A stretch of DNA of 20,623 nucleotides. Source: CAYVMN01 sp964452575 (lineage in GTDB: Bacteria; Desulfobacterota; DSM-4660; Desulfatiglandales; Desulfatiglandaceae). This document shows, one piece after another, positions 6,814 through 14,905 of this stretch (the stretch's first letter is position 1; the number at the start of each line of letters is the position of its first letter). The DNA is taken from positions 1 to 20,623 of the forward strand of contig CAYVMN010000068.1 of the NCBI GenBank assembly GCA_964452575.1. Direction: 5' to 3'. The translations under genes were made by a program, and so were the position numbers. The notes beneath the pieces are model-generated. The model was given only the letters and a program-made list of their open reading frames with translations. It was not told the origin of the DNA and ran no database searches.

Positions 6814-8769
6814 TCATAATCGCTTGAATTTGAAGTCGTTTATCAGCCATCGCGATCCTCGCTTCACAAACTCAAAATAGCCCATGACCTCGGTCTCTGA
6901 CCCAGAGTCGCCGCCAGACATACCCATTCGGCCATGAGGGCCCTGGCCGCTTCTTTCCACAGAATATGTCACCTCTGCCTTGGCCCTGCCCCCCTGGATG
7001 TCCAGCACCTTTGGCCTCTCAGCCTTGAACTTGAATCCACGGGCCTCCATCCCCCGGAGCTTTGCCTCAATTATCCTGGCAAAATTCTGCTTGGTGAGTG
7101 TGACCACCCCTTTCGGGGTCCTGGTCATGATTAGTGCGGTGTCAGTGAAAAGGGCCAGGAGGGCCTTCGAGTCTCTGTTATTCCACGCCTCTTCCCAGCC
7201 CTCGACAATCTTCTGGATCTCCTCCTCAGAGATCCCAACAGCTCCCGGCTTCAGCCCAAAATCTATTGAGAGGCCAGCGGTCTTGTTGGCCTGGACAAGC
7301 ACCTTACCCTTCCAATCCGGGTAACCCTCCTTTTTTGCAACCACCCCCTGTTCTCCCACGGGCACATTGCCGACTATCAGGGCCTTACCGCTCTTGGTCT
7401 TGAAGTTGAGGCCCGCCAGCGTGAATACTGCTGCGTCCACATTGCTAGTAACGCTTACCTTGCCTGTGAGAGGCCTTTCGGCTACTATTTCGGGCCGCGG
7501 GGTCTCTTCCTCCCGTTCCAGTGCCCTGGCCTTGCCCTCAGCAGCAATCCTGGGGGCCGTCTCGGTCGATGACGGCCTGGCCACCAGTACAAAGTCTCCC
7601 TTGTCCAATTTGGGGTTGTTTATCTTGCCGTACTGGGGGTGTTGGGCCTTGCGAGAGTAATTGACCACCTTTTCCTGCAAGTAGGCGCCCAGTTCCTGGC
7701 CGGTTACATAACCGTCCTTGTTACGGTCGGCGTCAAGGTCGCGCACGCCCTGGACAAAAACGGTCTTAAAGAGAGACTTATCAGGGACTTTCTCATCCTC
7801 GGTTCCTGCAGTGAAGAATTGGCGGACAGGCTGGGCCACCTTCTCCTCAATAAATGGCGGAGGCTTGGCACGACTGAGCTGGAAGATCGCCCCGGAGAAG
7901 CAGGAGTCAAAGGCCATCAGGACATGCTTTGATTGGATGCGTCGGGCCACGGTCTCCATCTCTCGCATGCTTATGGCCCGCTCCATAAATCCCATTTCAT
8001 CGCGGTCAGGGTCGGGTGCATCAACCGGCACGATATAGCCCAGTTTTGACCCATCCGCCTCGGCCAGGGTATGGCCATGGCCCGAAAACCAGATCAGAAT
8101 GGCCTTATCCTTGTCCCGTCCTGGTCCGGTAATTACTGTGTTTAGGGCCTTGCGTAAAGAGGCCCAGTCAGGGTCTGATAGGAGGTCCACCTCCCACCCT
8201 ATCTTTTTGAGCATCTCGGCAATCTCTCGGGCATCCTGGACCGGATTGGGTAGACTGGGCCATCCCTTTTGATAGGCCCCGCAACCGATCACTAGGGCGT
8301 AGTAACCGGAATAGAGGGGCAAGACCTTCGTCGTTCCATCGGCAGTCCGGGCCTCAACTTGAATCCCCTCTCGGCTGCGCATCTGCGTGCCCCCGAGTTC
8401 CCGGCTGTGAGTGCCCGCTGCGGTCATATCTTTTAGGGAAGATTTAAGGGTAGATGGGGTAAGGGGCCTTCCATTCAGGGTTACCGGACCCGGCCTCTCG
8501 AAGCTAATTATCCCAGGGCCTGTCGCACGGTAGGTATATTTGCCGTCTAGGGTTGAGAGTTCAAGCCTGCCCCCTGGCATTAGCCGGTATTCTTGACCCG
8601 GCTTCAGATAGTCGAATTCCTCCAAAGGCCTGCCGGCCGGATCGAGAAATCGTCCTCCAATCTCTGTTATCTGGAGTTCCTGCAAGTCCTGGCCCATAAC
8701 GGCCGCCAGAAAGGGCCCCGCCGTGACGAGCAATATTGCCAGACAGATTGAGCTAAGAAAGATCTTCAT
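6814..8769 (-). CDS. Exported caspase-like (peptidase C14) protein with FecR-like, PEGA and NTF2-like domains
   Basis: 651 residues, with AAAGGAGG about 8 bases before ATG 8769. An N-terminal signal peptide (MKIFLSSICLAILLVTAG) leads into a beta-rich FecR-like segment (about 35-100, LKPGQEYRLMPGGRLEL). The C14 domain spans about 152-398, with the catalytic dyad His231 in WFSGHGH and Cys290 in FDSCFSG. Inside it, D348-E359 (DRNKDGYVTGQE) is a textbook EF-hand calcium loop. A charged linker follows, then a PEGA-like beta domain (about 434-507) and an NTF2/SnoaL-like domain (about 514-650, WEEAWNNRDSKALLALF). Family members cleave after Arg/Lys or Asp; the target here is unknown. It follows the CHASE2 cyclase on the same strand, 280 bases away. 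Both catalytic residues are intact. A periplasmic location is inferred from the leader. Confidence 0.85.
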   Translation of the reverse strand: MKIFLSSICLAILLVTAGPFLAAVMGQDLQELQITEIGGRFLDPAGRPLEEFDYLKPGQEYRLMPGGRLELSTLDGKYTYRATGPGIISFERPGPVTLNGRPLTPSTLKSSLKDMTAAGTHSRELGGTQMRSREGIQVEARTADGTTKVLPLYSGYYALVIGCGAYQKGWPSLPNPVQDAREIAEMLKKIGWEVDLLSDPDWASLRKALNTVITGPGRDKDKAILIWFSGHGHTLAEADGSKLGYIVPVDAPDPDRDEMGFMERAISMREMETVARRIQSKHVLMAFDSCFSGAIFQLSRAKPPPFIEEKVAQPVRQFFTAGTEDEKVPDKSLFKTVFVQGVRDLDADRNKDGYVTGQELGAYLQEKVVNYSRKAQHPQYGKINNPKLDKGDFVLVARPSSTETAPRIAAEGKARALEREEETPRPEIVAERPLTGKVSVTSNVDAAVFTLAGLNFKTKSGKALIVGNVPVGEQGVVAKKEGYPDWKGKVLVQANKTAGLSIDFGLKPGAVGISEEEIQKIVEGWEEAWNNRDSKALLALFTDTALIMTRTPKGVVTLTKQNFARIIEAKLRGMEARGFKFKAERPKVLDIQGGRAKAEVTYSVERSGQGPHGRMGMSGGDSGSETEVMGYFEFVKRGSRWLINDFKFKRL

Positions 8770-8805
8770 GGCCCACCTCCTTTTTGGGGATATTAAGCCG
8801 TATGT

Positions 8806-9015
8806 AACCGTTCACGGGTTCAAAGGTTCAGGGGTTCAAGGTTCTTTTGCAAGACGTGTCTATGAGAGAAGCGACGATTTAATCAAATCCCAACCTGAAA
8901 CCTGGCTTTTCTTTCCCATCAATCTGGGAAAAGCAGCATTTGTCCCAAGAACTTTGGGTTTGCTGAGTTGATTTGTCCCTAACCGTGAACCTCTGAACCC
9001 GGAACCTGTGAACGC
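8806..9015. repeat. Inverted GGTTCA-rich repeat between cyclase and caspase genes
   Basis: The left arm 8806-8844 (AACCGTTCACGGGTTCAAAG and on) and the right arm 8978-9015 (CCGTGAACCTCTGAACCCGG and on) are imperfect inverted copies built from GTTCA words. Between them lie two small hairpins: CTTTCCCA-TCAATC-TGGGAAAAG near 8912-8935 and CCCAA-GAACT-TTGGG near 8943-8957. The whole 280-base gap is non-coding and would transcribe into a long folded RNA between the two genes. Confidence 0.55.
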
Positions 9016-9049
9016 CTACAGCCGTATAATACTACAAGTTGGGCAATCC

Positions 9050-10759
9050 TTAAAGCACCGCAAATATTTCAACAGCCTTGCTTTTTCCTTTGATTGGCGT
9101 ATCAGGAAGCTGCTCCACACAGAACTCTTCTCCTATCCGGGCCAGAGTGGCTCCGCTGATAATTATCTCGGTCCCGAACTTCTTATTCAGTCCCTGAAGG
9201 CGAGAGGCCAGGTTCACAGTGTCGCCTACGAGTGAATAGGTTAGCCGGTCGCCGCCTCCAATATTGGCGGCCAGGACCTCGCCAGTATGGATCCCGATGC
9301 CATTTCTAAGCGGTGTATAGCCCTGGTGGGCGAGTCTCTGATTTACCACCCCAAGGCGCCTGCGCATATCCAGGCCGGCCTCTACGGCCAATTTGGCATG
9401 ATCCCTAACCGGCACGGGCGCCCCGAATACAGCCTCGATTTCATCTCCAATGTACTGCAACACCAGGCCGCTATGTTCTCTTATGGCCTCAGCCATCTCT
9501 TTGAAATAGCTGTTCATAATCTTTACGACCTCTTTGGGTGGTGTTGCCTCTACCATGGGTGTGAAATCCCTCAGGTCAGAAAAAAGGACTGTCACCTCCT
9601 TGACTTCTCCATCCAGGGGAATCCGGCCGGATAGGATCTCGTCTCTTACCTCGCGGGAGATGTAACGGCCAAAGGTCTCCTTGACACTCAAGTAACCTTG
9701 GAAAAGACGGACCAAACCGGTCACCACAAGCCCCACAACTGCTGCTGAAGGCCTTAGGACGAGCCCTGAAGCCAGACTGCCTACCATCAATGCAGCAAGT
9801 CCTGCCAGCATCAGAATCCCTGTTATTATTACCTTGCGCTGGGAGGCCTTTTGGCACAGTATAGACATTAAGAATACCGCCAAAGCGGCCGGTCCTAAGA
9901 CCGAATAGGGCCAGGCAGGGGCCGAAAGGACCTTGCCGCTCCTCAGGGCCTCTACAATACGGGCATGAAATACGGCCCCGGCCTCCTCCTTTTTCGATGC
10001 CGGAGACTGGTGCCTGTCTTCAAATTCAAACCCGACCCCAATAATGACAGTCTTGCCACTGAAAATGGACGGATCGGTCTCCAGTGCTTCACCAAAGCTC
10101 AGGGTCCGCATCCTTGAAGGGTTGCGCCAATCGGGCATAATCTCCCCAGGGGGCCTTCCCTTGAGCCCAGAGAGGAGCCATGAAAATGAGTAAAGATCCC
10201 TTCCTCCCTCGCTTGTGGGCAGGGCAAGGGCCTGTCTGCGGCACACCCCATCGGGATCTGGAGTGAGATTGAGGTAGCCATATCCATCCGGCCCTAAGAT
10301 CTTTTGATAGAGAATGAAGGGCTCCTGTACACGACCGTTAGGGGCAATGGCGTAACCCGAGACCAGTCGGCAGGACTTTGATATCCGTTTCAGTCCCTTG
10401 AATACCTGTCTATCATGATCTTTGACGATCCTAGCCAGGGGGAACTGGGGTAAAATCATGTCCAGGCCGATGGCCTCAGGTCTGGCAGTCTCGATCTTTT
10501 CCAACAATGGAATAAGGGTGGTGCCCCATAGGGCCATGGGTGTTCCGGCGGCTGAATAGTCCTTTTCGCCGATGAGGATAATCACCGGATCATCAACACT
10601 GCGAGGTGATCCGAGGAGTGGCGCCACGGTATCCAGGAAAAGCCCGTCTGCACGCTGCCCGAATTGGGTGCCGGAGAAGCCAAGTCCCAGTGCCAAGGCA
10701 AAGGCCCCGGTCAGAAGGCTCAGACAGCGATCTCTCCAGTTTTTTGCGATAAGGGCCAA
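9050..10759 (-). CDS. CHASE2-domain class III nucleotide cyclase (membrane sensor)
   Basis: 569 residues. The start is TTG 10759-10757, with TTTAGGA six bases upstream. One N-terminal helix (about 13-30) leads into a periplasmic CHASE2 sensor (about 38-280), which carries DPVIILIGEKDYS, IGLDMIL and SGKTVIIGVG. Three membrane segments follow (about 282-355), then a linker and a class III cyclase domain (about 383-565). The metal Asp residues are D395 (LFSDLRDFT) and D439 (YIGDEIEAVFGAP). GIHTGEV and VGDTVNLASR supply the transition-state Asn516 and Arg520. The base-selecting Lys of adenylyl cyclases is Gln435 here, and the partner Asp/Thr is Ser509, so the product (cAMP, cGMP or other) is open. 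It precedes the caspase-like gene on the same strand. Family very confident; product uncertain. Confidence 0.92.
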   Translation of the reverse strand: MALIAKNWRDRCLSLLTGAFALALGLGFSGTQFGQRADGLFLDTVAPLLGSPRSVDDPVIILIGEKDYSAAGTPMALWGTTLIPLLEKIETARPEAIGLDMILPQFPLARIVKDHDRQVFKGLKRISKSCRLVSGYAIAPNGRVQEPFILYQKILGPDGYGYLNLTPDPDGVCRRQALALPTSEGGRDLYSFSWLLSGLKGRPPGEIMPDWRNPSRMRTLSFGEALETDPSIFSGKTVIIGVGFEFEDRHQSPASKKEEAGAVFHARIVEALRSGKVLSAPAWPYSVLGPAALAVFLMSILCQKASQRKVIITGILMLAGLAALMVGSLASGLVLRPSAAVVGLVVTGLVRLFQGYLSVKETFGRYISREVRDEILSGRIPLDGEVKEVTVLFSDLRDFTPMVEATPPKEVVKIMNSYFKEMAEAIREHSGLVLQYIGDEIEAVFGAPVPVRDHAKLAVEAGLDMRRRLGVVNQRLAHQGYTPLRNGIGIHTGEVLAANIGGGDRLTYSLVGDTVNLASRLQGLNKKFGTEIIISGATLARIGEEFCVEQLPDTPIKGKSKAVEIFAVL

Positions 10760-10900
10760 TCTTCATCCTAAATGAATAGGTCTTTTTGTCAGGCCAAATC
10801 CCGCGATTCGTGCGAAAATGACGGGGAACTATACCATAAAAGGGGCCGTCTTCTTTCGCGACATCGAGATTTCACGCTGCTAGGATAGGGTATTTTATCA

Positions 10901-11080
10901 ATGAGCCACGATTTTTTTGTAACATCGGCTTTTAATCAAAAATATGGGAAACACGTGGATCTGTCAAGCGAGCGCCTGTCTGATCTCTATCACTGCATCA
11001 TCGCCTCGCAAACCCCCGTCCCCTATGACAGGTATAGCTATCATAGTATGTTGATCAACTTATTGATTCTATTACCATAA
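10901..11080 (+). CDS. Possible 59-residue protein or N-terminal gene fragment
   Basis: ATG 10901 to TAA 11080 encodes MSHDFFVTSAFNQKYGKHVD followed by LSSERLSDLYHCII and a hydrophobic end, INLLILLP. An AGGATAGGG lies 12 bases upstream. The sequence reads like protein up to about residue 50 and then loses character, so it may be a 5' fragment of a broken gene. I recognise no family. It is the only coding-like frame I see in the 680-base gap 10760-11441. Confidence 0.25.
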   Translation: MSHDFFVTSAFNQKYGKHVDLSSERLSDLYHCIIASQTPVPYDRYSYHSMLINLLILLP

Positions 11081-11349
11081 GTTGGTACGTTTAAGAACAC
11101 AAGGAGAAAGCTAAGGCTTCTGACATTGGGAGGTGCTTCCGCTCTGTCCTTTCGGCTGTCTTGACTGTCGCCAGGATAGAGTGACCTCTTTGACGTCTAA
11201 TTTGCCTGGAATTTGAAGCTAATTGGCGAGGGTGCCGGAGTACAGAGGGATATATATAACGACGGACAAATTTTTTTGTTGATGAGTTCTTTGCAGCCAT
11301 GTATAAGGTCTCTAATTAAGCGACGGGAGAGAGTATTTCGGGCTTCAGC

Positions 11350-11367
11350 GGTGCAAGGCGTTGCACC
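11350..11367 (+). promoter_or_regulatory. Perfect 7-bp hairpin upstream of the methyltransferase gene
   Basis: GGTGCAA (11350-11356), loop GGCG, TTGCACC (11361-11367), about 75 bases before the methyltransferase start. It is followed by a tandem ACTCGCT pair (11371-11389), not a T run. It may be an operator or a leader hairpin. The rest of 11081-11441 shows nothing else I can support. Confidence 0.35.
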
Positions 11368-11441
11368 TGGACTCGCTAAAACTCGCTGGTGAGCTCTTGG
11401 TCGTTAGGGGAGTTATCTGAAATCTAGTAGGAGGTAAGCGG

Positions 11442-12035
11442 ATGTCAAGTGCGACGCTATTTCATGCCCTGAAGGATGGTCGACTGATCTTCTTAAGAGA
11501 GTTTTTGAAACATCCTGTTCAGCTCGGGACGTTCGTCCAGAGCTCTCGCTTCCTTGAGCACCGAGTTGTGGAGGCCGCGGATGTAGGTTCAGCCAGGACC
11601 ATAGTGGAGCTTGGACCTGGCACTGGAGGCACGACACTGGCTATTCTGCGTGCTATGACGAACCATGCCAGGCTTTTAAGCATCGAAATCAATCCCAGTT
11701 TTCACGCCTTCCTGAGCCGGTTAGAAGACGATCGACTAATCGCTCACCTCGGCAATGCCCTGAGGCTCAATGAAATCATTTCAATGTACGGGCTAGAGCC
11801 CCCAGAGGTCGTGGTTTCTGGTATCCCCTTTTCGACCATGAGCTACGCTGCAGGATCTCAAATTGTCCAGACCATCTTTGAAGCACTTGCCCCAAAAGGA
11901 CGCCTGGTGGCGTACCAGGTAAATAAGCGAATTGCCTCCCTGTGCCGCCCCATCCTGGGAGAGGGGCGGGTGAAAGTAGAGTTTTTCAACATACCGCCGC
12001 AGAGGGTTTACCGGTGGGATAAGAATAGTAGCTAG
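11442..12035 (+). CDS. SAM-dependent methyltransferase, phospholipid N-methyltransferase (PmtA)-like
   Basis: 197 residues, with TAGGAGGTAAG just before the ATG. The Rossmann methyltransferase core is clear: motif I VELGPGTGGTT (55-65) binds SAM, LLSIEINPSF (79-87) supplies the acidic ribose-binding residue, and VVSGIPFSTM (124-133) is the post-II strand. The helix before motif I (EFLKHPVQLGTFVQSSRFL) matches the PmtA/KsgA-like branch, where substrates are phosphatidylethanolamine or related lipids. It lacks membrane segments. PmtA of Rhodobacter type makes mono- to tri-methylated PE; whether this one acts on lipid, quinone or another molecule is not shown. It is followed after 26 bases by a small Cys-containing gene, so the two are probably co-transcribed. 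Confidence 0.8.
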   Translation: MSSATLFHALKDGRLIFLREFLKHPVQLGTFVQSSRFLEHRVVEAADVGSARTIVELGPGTGGTTLAILRAMTNHARLLSIEINPSFHAFLSRLEDDRLIAHLGNALRLNEIISMYGLEPPEVVVSGIPFSTMSYAAGSQIVQTIFEALAPKGRLVAYQVNKRIASLCRPILGEGRVKVEFFNIPPQRVYRWDKNSS

Positions 12036-12061
12036 CATTTCGGAGCAATAACGGCCTGACC

Positions 12062-12313
12062 ATGGAAAATCTGAAGGTTGGTGCATTTATGTTTGAAGAC
12101 TGTCAGCATCTACGAGATATTTTGGATGCTCAGCTTGACATCATAGAGCGTCATATTGATCGGCACAAATGGTTTCAGCAGATAGAAAATAGAGAGGAGG
12201 CTATTTCTGACTTTATTGAAAAATATGGATTTATAATGAGAGAATTCTTTTGCTCTCGCATATGCGAGGACAGATTCGATTGCCGTTTCGCACAGGAGTT
12301 TAATCCAAGGTAG
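12062..12313 (+). CDS. Small Cys-containing protein, unknown function
   Basis: 83 residues, 26 bases after the methyltransferase on the same strand. It is mostly charged and helical (HIDRHKWFQQIENREEA in the middle) and ends with YGFIMREFFCSRICEDRFDC, giving C64-x3-C68-x5-C74 plus C14. This spacing could hold a metal or Fe-S group, but no named family fits. The ribosome site is weak; ATG 12089 is an alternative start that removes nine residues. Adjacency suggests a partner of the methyltransferase, which is inference only. Protein-like composition and tight spacing make a real gene likely. Confidence 0.6.
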   Translation: MENLKVGAFMFEDCQHLRDILDAQLDIIERHIDRHKWFQQIENREEAISDFIEKYGFIMREFFCSRICEDRFDCRFAQEFNPR

Positions 12314-12347
12314 GCATAAGAACTTGGCCCTGTTTTTGCGTTCAGTG

Positions 12348-12509
12348 TTATGAGAGCCATGTTCGCCCTTTGAAATCTTCCTTCCGCAGGCCCAATCGTT
12401 TCATCTTGTTGTATAAACCCCGATTACTTCCCCATCCTGAACCTGACACGGCCTTCACTGCAGGAGAGACCCTATACCCTGCAAGCACTCTTGGGTGGTC
12501 CCCCTTTTT
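12348..12509 (-). pseudogene. 3' remnant of an unidentified gene
   Basis: A minus-strand frame, open from about 12509 to the stop 12350-12348, reads like the end of a real protein: DHPRVLAGYRVSPAVKAVSG, then LYNKMKRLGLRKEDFKG. There is no ATG; an in-frame stop in an A-rich run cuts it off upstream. LYNKMKRLGL recalls the last helix of Fis-type DNA-binding domains, but this is a weak resemblance. It occupies most of the 351-base gap before the channel gene and suggests a decayed gene. Confidence 0.35.
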
Positions 12510-12548
12510 TTAAGGCCGGATATAAGGTAATATCCTTAGCTCTTTTGT

Positions 12549-12572
12549 CACAAAGGCACGAAGACACGAACT
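12549..12572. repeat. Tandem CACRAAGN octamers
   Basis: CACAAAGG, CACGAAGA and CACGAACT follow one another directly. This kind of short tandem word is often seen in intergenic DNA of environmental bacteria. It is non-coding and lies about 90 bases before the channel gene. Confidence 0.4.
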
Positions 12573-12664
12573 TCAACCATGGGTCAAGATCAACCAACAA
12601 AATCATTTGTAATCCCAGAATGAAAGGTTACGGGTGTAAGAGTTCAGGAGGGAGGGGATAGGAA

Positions 12665-14887
12665 ATGGTGCCAAGGCGATTTAGCAAGGTCTTTTACGTG
12701 TTTGTTTCAATCTTTCTTGTGTGTCTCTTTGTCACCACAAGGGCATACACTCAGGAGAGAGAAGATGTCTCGGCAAAAGATCTTCAAGAGATAGTAAGCC
12801 TAATTGAAGATCCACAAAGACGTGAGGGCTTTGTCAAGGATCTTAGGAATCTCATCCGTGTTCGAGAGGCCACAAAAAAGGGGGCGGAGCCCTCAAGCGT
12901 AGGGGCGAAGAGACAGGCACTCTTCATTGAAGATCTATTCGCCGAATTTGAAACCCTCTCTGGCCGGATCGTAGCGGCGGCAAGTAGCTCCATTGCCTGG
13001 GTTTCCAAATTGCCCGAAGCCCTTGGCAGGACCAAGACATTTCTCGTTCAACCTGAGAGCCGAAACAGACTCCTGAAACTCATGGGCAACATCCTATTAA
13101 GCATCATTATTGCCATGGTTATAAGGCTCATCCTAAGAAGACGCCTATCCAGATCATGGGAAAATGGTGAAAGCCTCGGATCCAAACTCTCTCTCGGGTC
13201 TTTGCGGTTGATTCTGACTATGATTCCCTATGGAGCCGTCCTAGTTTCCCTCTTTGTCCTGTTCCATTTTTTTCCGTCCTTCCCCACTGGCCACTCCCTG
13301 AGCATCCTGTTCTTTACAATCCTGTTTTTTTATCGCTTATCCATTGAGGTTTTTGGCGCCTTGGTGTCACCCGATAACGCGTCCATGCGGATCATCCCTT
13401 CTAGCGACGATAACGCCAACTACGTATGGGTCTGGTTTCTTCGATTTGCGCACTACACGGCCTTCTATATATTAATCACCAGGGTCCTATTGGTCACAGG
13501 GGTTGCCCCCGAAATCTATTCATTTATTCGTGGGTTACTCCTCATCGTATTTCCTATGATGATAAGCATCCTGATCATGCAGGTAGCGAGAGAAATCAAC
13601 GTGAAATACGAAGGCGCCACCAAAAACCATGGTGGTGATGAAGGTGAGAAAAGAGGATCTAGAACCTTCATGAGACCCATTTTTCGATACTGGCCCTTAC
13701 TCGGGGGTGCCTATTCATGGATCATTTTCGTCTTCCTTATAACCCAAAACGATAAGGGGTTTTATTATCTCTTTGAAGGGACGTTGTGGACAGCCGTAAC
13801 AATTCTAGCCCTACTCGTGTCGTTAAGACTCCTGCACTCGGCATTCGAGAAGTTCTTTGCAGTAAATCAAAGAGTGAAGGTGCGATTTCCGGGACTGGAA
13901 GAGAGGACAAACCGCTATATTGTAATTCTCAGAAGGGTTTTCAGGGCAACTCTGATTATTATAGGTCTGGGGGTTACTGCACATATCTGGGGTATGCCAA
14001 TCGTATCTATGGTCGCATCTAAGACAGGGTCCCTCATCATTCTCAGGGCCGTAGCCATTATAATAGCCGCAGGCGTTGTTCTGGCGGTTATGGAGACCAG
14101 TCAATTTGTAAGTGAGTATTTCCTGAAACAAAGGAAAAAGAAGAAGGTCACCCAAAAGGCAAAGACCTTACTCCCTGTTGCTAATACGGCAATAAAAATA
14201 GGTGCCGGCTTCATTGGTGGCATCGTTATCCTCGATCAGTTAGGGGTCGACACAACCCCTATACTGGCCGGAGCCGGTATCGTCGGTTTGGCGGTGGGTT
14301 TCGGCTCACAAACGCTTGTGAAAGACCTCATCAATGGCCTGTTCATGCTGTTTGAAGAGAGTGTTAGGGTCGGGGACTTCGTAGATCTTGGAAAGAATTC
14401 GGGGATCGTTGAGGCAATCGGTCTCCGGACGGTTAGACTGAGGGATCTTTCAGGAAATGTCCACGTTGTTCCCAACAGCTCAATAGATGCGGTGACGAAT
14501 ATGAGCAAGGAATTCTCCAGGGCCGTTATTGATGTGGGGGTGGCCTATAGAGAAGATGTTGATGAGGTTATCGAGGTTCTAAAAGAAATTGGGGAAGAAA
14601 TGCGAAACGATGCAGAATATGGAAAGAGCATACTGGAGCCGATGGAGGTATTCGGCCTGCAGAGCTTCGATGATTCAGCCGTTATCATCAGGGTGCGGTT
14701 GACCACAAAACCCCTCAAGCAGTGGGGAATTAAGAGGGAGTTTAATAAGAGGGTAAAAAAGAAATTCGATCAGCTCGGGATTGAAATCCCCTTTCCCCAT
14801 AGGACAATCTATATGGGAGAGCCAAAGAAGGGCGCTGCCCCGCCGATACATGTCCAGGTAGGAGCAGGCAAGGTGGATCCTGTTTAG
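12665..14887 (+). CDS. Large mechanosensitive channel of the MscS family, YbiO-like
   Basis: 740 residues, close to the length of E. coli YbiO, with GGGAGGGGAT before the ATG. A signal peptide (ending near TTRAYTQ) leads to a periplasmic domain containing IEDPQRREGFVKDLRNLI. About ten membrane segments follow. The MscS core is at the C-terminal end: pore helix LAGAGIVGLAVGFGSQTLVKD (about 535-553), the beta domain VRVGDFVDLGKNSGIVEAIG, and HVVPNSSI, then the alpha-beta vestibule with TTKPLKQWGIKREFNKRVKK. Such channels open under membrane tension to release solutes after osmotic downshift. The Gly/Ala pattern of the pore is intact. It is transcribed toward the damaged regulator on the other strand. 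Confidence 0.92.
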   Translation: MVPRRFSKVFYVFVSIFLVCLFVTTRAYTQEREDVSAKDLQEIVSLIEDPQRREGFVKDLRNLIRVREATKKGAEPSSVGAKRQALFIEDLFAEFETLSGRIVAAASSSIAWVSKLPEALGRTKTFLVQPESRNRLLKLMGNILLSIIIAMVIRLILRRRLSRSWENGESLGSKLSLGSLRLILTMIPYGAVLVSLFVLFHFFPSFPTGHSLSILFFTILFFYRLSIEVFGALVSPDNASMRIIPSSDDNANYVWVWFLRFAHYTAFYILITRVLLVTGVAPEIYSFIRGLLLIVFPMMISILIMQVAREINVKYEGATKNHGGDEGEKRGSRTFMRPIFRYWPLLGGAYSWIIFVFLITQNDKGFYYLFEGTLWTAVTILALLVSLRLLHSAFEKFFAVNQRVKVRFPGLEERTNRYIVILRRVFRATLIIIGLGVTAHIWGMPIVSMVASKTGSLIILRAVAIIIAAGVVLAVMETSQFVSEYFLKQRKKKKVTQKAKTLLPVANTAIKIGAGFIGGIVILDQLGVDTTPILAGAGIVGLAVGFGSQTLVKDLINGLFMLFEESVRVGDFVDLGKNSGIVEAIGLRTVRLRDLSGNVHVVPNSSIDAVTNMSKEFSRAVIDVGVAYREDVDEVIEVLKEIGEEMRNDAEYGKSILEPMEVFGLQSFDDSAVIIRVRLTTKPLKQWGIKREFNKRVKKKFDQLGIEIPFPHRTIYMGEPKKGAAPPIHVQVGAGKVDPV

Positions 14888-14905
14888 CCGGATGCATATC
14901 CTCTG

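Noticed and set aside
11091..11300. Minus-strand 69-codon open frame in the gap before the methyltransferase
   Set aside because: Basic, low-information composition, no ribosome site and no recognisable motif; probably chance.
12490..12514. GGGTGGTCCCCC followed by seven T as a rho-independent terminator
   Set aside because: The T run is good but the stem is only three or four pairs with a poor loop.
12541..12575. CACRAAG tandem words as a CRISPR repeat
   Set aside because: Direct octamers with no spacers and only three units.
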